The notes beneath the pieces are model-generated. The model made no database searches and was not told the origin of the DNA. It saw only the letters and a list, made by a program, of their open reading frames with translations. 64,000 bases of DNA from Streptomyces sp. SLBN-118 (GTDB taxonomy: Bacteria; Actinomycetota; Actinomycetes; Streptomycetales; Streptomycetaceae), in NCBI RefSeq assembly GCF_006715635.1, contig NZ_VFNP01000002.1, positions 558,001 through 622,000 of the forward strand, in the 5' to 3' direction. A program made the position numbers and the translations under genes. Shown in pieces: positions 62,985-64,000 of this stretch. Numbering within the stretch: the stretch's first letter is position 1; every line of letters begins with the position of its first letter.

Positions 62985-64000
62985 TCAGGTGGCGGGCGGC
63001 TCGGCGCCGACCAGCCACATGGCGAAGAACTGTGCCCCGCCGCCGTAGGCGTGGCCCAGTGCCCTGCGCGCCCGTTCCACCTGATGCTCACCCGCCAGAC
63101 CGCGCACCTGGAGGGCCGCCTCGGCGAAGCGGATCATGCCCGAGGCCCCGATGGGGTTGGTGGACAGCACCCCGCCCGACGGGTTGACGGGCAGATCGCC
63201 GTCCAGTTCGGTGACCCCGGATTCGGTGAGCTTCCAGCCCTCGCCCTCGGCGGCGAAGCCCAGGTTCTCCAGCCACATCGGCTCGTACCAGGAGAACGGG
63301 ACGTACATCTCCACCGCGTCGATCTCACGGCGCGGATCGGCTATGCCCGCCTGCCGGTAGACATCGGCGGCGCAGTCCTTGCCCGCCTGGGGGGACACGA
63401 AGTCCTTGCCCGCGAACATGGTGGGCTCGCTGCGCATCGCACCGCCGTGCATCCAGGCGGGCGGCCGCGGTGCACGGGCGGCGCCCGCGCGGTCGGTGAG
63501 GATCATCGCGCACGCGCCGTCGGACGAGGGGCAGGTCTCCGAGTACCGGATCGGGTCCCACAACATCGGGGACGCCTGGACCTTCTCCAGGGTGATGCCG
63601 TGCTCGTGGAGATGGGCGTACGGATTCTTCAGGGCGTTGCGGCGGTCCTTGTAGGCGACGAGGGAGCCGACCGTGTCGGGGGCGCCGGTGCGGCGCATGT
63701 ACGCCCGCACGTGCGGGGCGAAGAAGCCGCCCGCGCCCGCCAGCAGGGGCTGCTGGAACGGGATCGGAAGGGAAAGGCCCCACATGGCGTTGGACTCGGA
63801 CTGCTTCTCGAAGGCAAGCGTGAGGACGGTTCCGTGCACGCGCGATGCCACCAGGTTCGAGGCGACCAGCGCGGTGGAGCCGCCGACCGAGCCCGCCGTG
63901 TGGACGCGCAGCATCGGCTTGCCGACCGCGCCGAGCGCGTCGGCGAGATAGAGCTCCGGCATCATCAGGCCCTCGAAGAAGTCGGGAGCCTTGCCGATGA
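62985..64000 (-). CDS. Thiolase-family protein (5' end beyond the window)
   Basis: At least 338 residues visible; the frame remains open at 64000 (reading IGKAPDFFEGLMMPELYLADAL). Thiolase-like fold without the full Cys-His-Cys pattern: RVHTAGSVGGSTALVASNLVASRVHGTVLTLAFEKQSES, CPSSDGACAMILTD, and PVNPSGGVLSTNPIGASGMIRFAEAALQVRG with the GASG and the C-terminal GGGAQFFAMWLV. Looks like the acetyl-CoA acetyltransferase/lipid-transfer (SCP-x) branch used in fatty-acid or steroid degradation. The product name is by family only. Confidence 0.8.
   Translation of the reverse strand, partial: IGKAPDFFEGLMMPELYLADALGAVGKPMLRVHTAGSVGGSTALVASNLVASRVHGTVLTLAFEKQSESNAMWGLSLPIPFQQPLLAGAGGFFAPHVRAYMRRTGAPDTVGSLVAYKDRRNALKNPYAHLHEHGITLEKVQASPMLWDPIRYSETCPSSDGACAMILTDRAGAARAPRPPAWMHGGAMRSEPTMFAGKDFVSPQAGKDCAADVYRQAGIADPRREIDAVEMYVPFSWYEPMWLENLGFAAEGEGWKLTESGVTELDGDLPVNPSGGVLSTNPIGASGMIRFAEAALQVRGLAGEHQVERARRALGHAYGGGAQFFAMWLVGAEPPAT

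Overview
The window is high-GC actinobacterial DNA and looks like a Streptomyces chromosome arm or near-arm region. Coding frames have almost exclusively G or C at codon third positions, GTG starts are common, neighbouring genes often overlap by ATGA or GTGA, and the gene families are typical of the genus: SpoIIE-type phosphatases, a LuxR-type giant ATPase regulator, an NsdA-like TPR regulator, DUF397, DUF1876, an LpqY-SugABC type importer and pyruvate carboxylase. I saw no rRNA, tRNA or CRISPR array.

Layout. 1-7100: the 5' end of a monomeric isocitrate dehydrogenase gene, an AI-2E family membrane protein, a DinB-type protein, a cold-shock protein, and a complete trehalose-type ABC importer operon (lipoprotein, two permeases, ATPase). 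7200-19700: DUF1876 protein, EEP phosphodiesterase, a PAS-GAF-PP2C-ATPase phosphatase, a DMT-type transporter, a FUSC-type transporter, a divergent TetR / secreted beta-propeller pair, DUF2087 protein, aldo/keto reductase, and a frameshifted quinone-reductase gene. 19800-28500: pyruvate carboxylase, a PadR-controlled FtsX-type ABC exporter operon, and an orphan solute-binding protein related to LpqY whose lipobox Cys is replaced by Tyr. 28500-34000: an alpha-glucoside operon (GH13 glucosidase, binding lipoprotein, two permeases, no ATPase) in which the first permease carries a large inserted beta-sandwich-like domain.

34000-39300 is an accessory patch: a two-gene graspetide (ATP-grasp RiPP) locus, with precursor and ligase, flanked by gene remnants (NTF2-like, lamin-tail domain, and a streptogrisin-like protease with TGA at a Cys position), plus a secreted adenosine deaminase-like protein, an Rv1733c-like membrane protein and a second DUF1876 gene that shares its upstream element with the first. 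39800-45400: an SPFH / NAD-kinase-like pair behind a promoter bracketed by two identical inverted repeats, a family-5 uracil-DNA glycosylase, and a polar amino-acid ABC importer. 45400-49600: a siderophore-linked module (siderophore-interacting reductase, penicillin-acylase-like enzyme, GNAT) around an iron-box palindrome, followed by a 46-codon remnant of NAD-dependent DNA ligase. 49600-64000: a PAS-PP2C phosphatase, an NsdA-like regulator, an APH-fold kinase, a secreted amidase with a structured leader and TTG start, a giant LuxR-type regulator, an intact IS701-family element inserted exactly at the stop codon of a DUF397 gene, and a thiolase-family gene running off the right edge.

Working together: the window holds two sugar-import systems and an orphan sugar-binding protein for alpha-glucosides and trehalose, one amino-acid importer, an iron/siderophore module, and several partner-switching or regulatory proteins. 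The least understood part is the graspetide locus with its surrounding gene debris.
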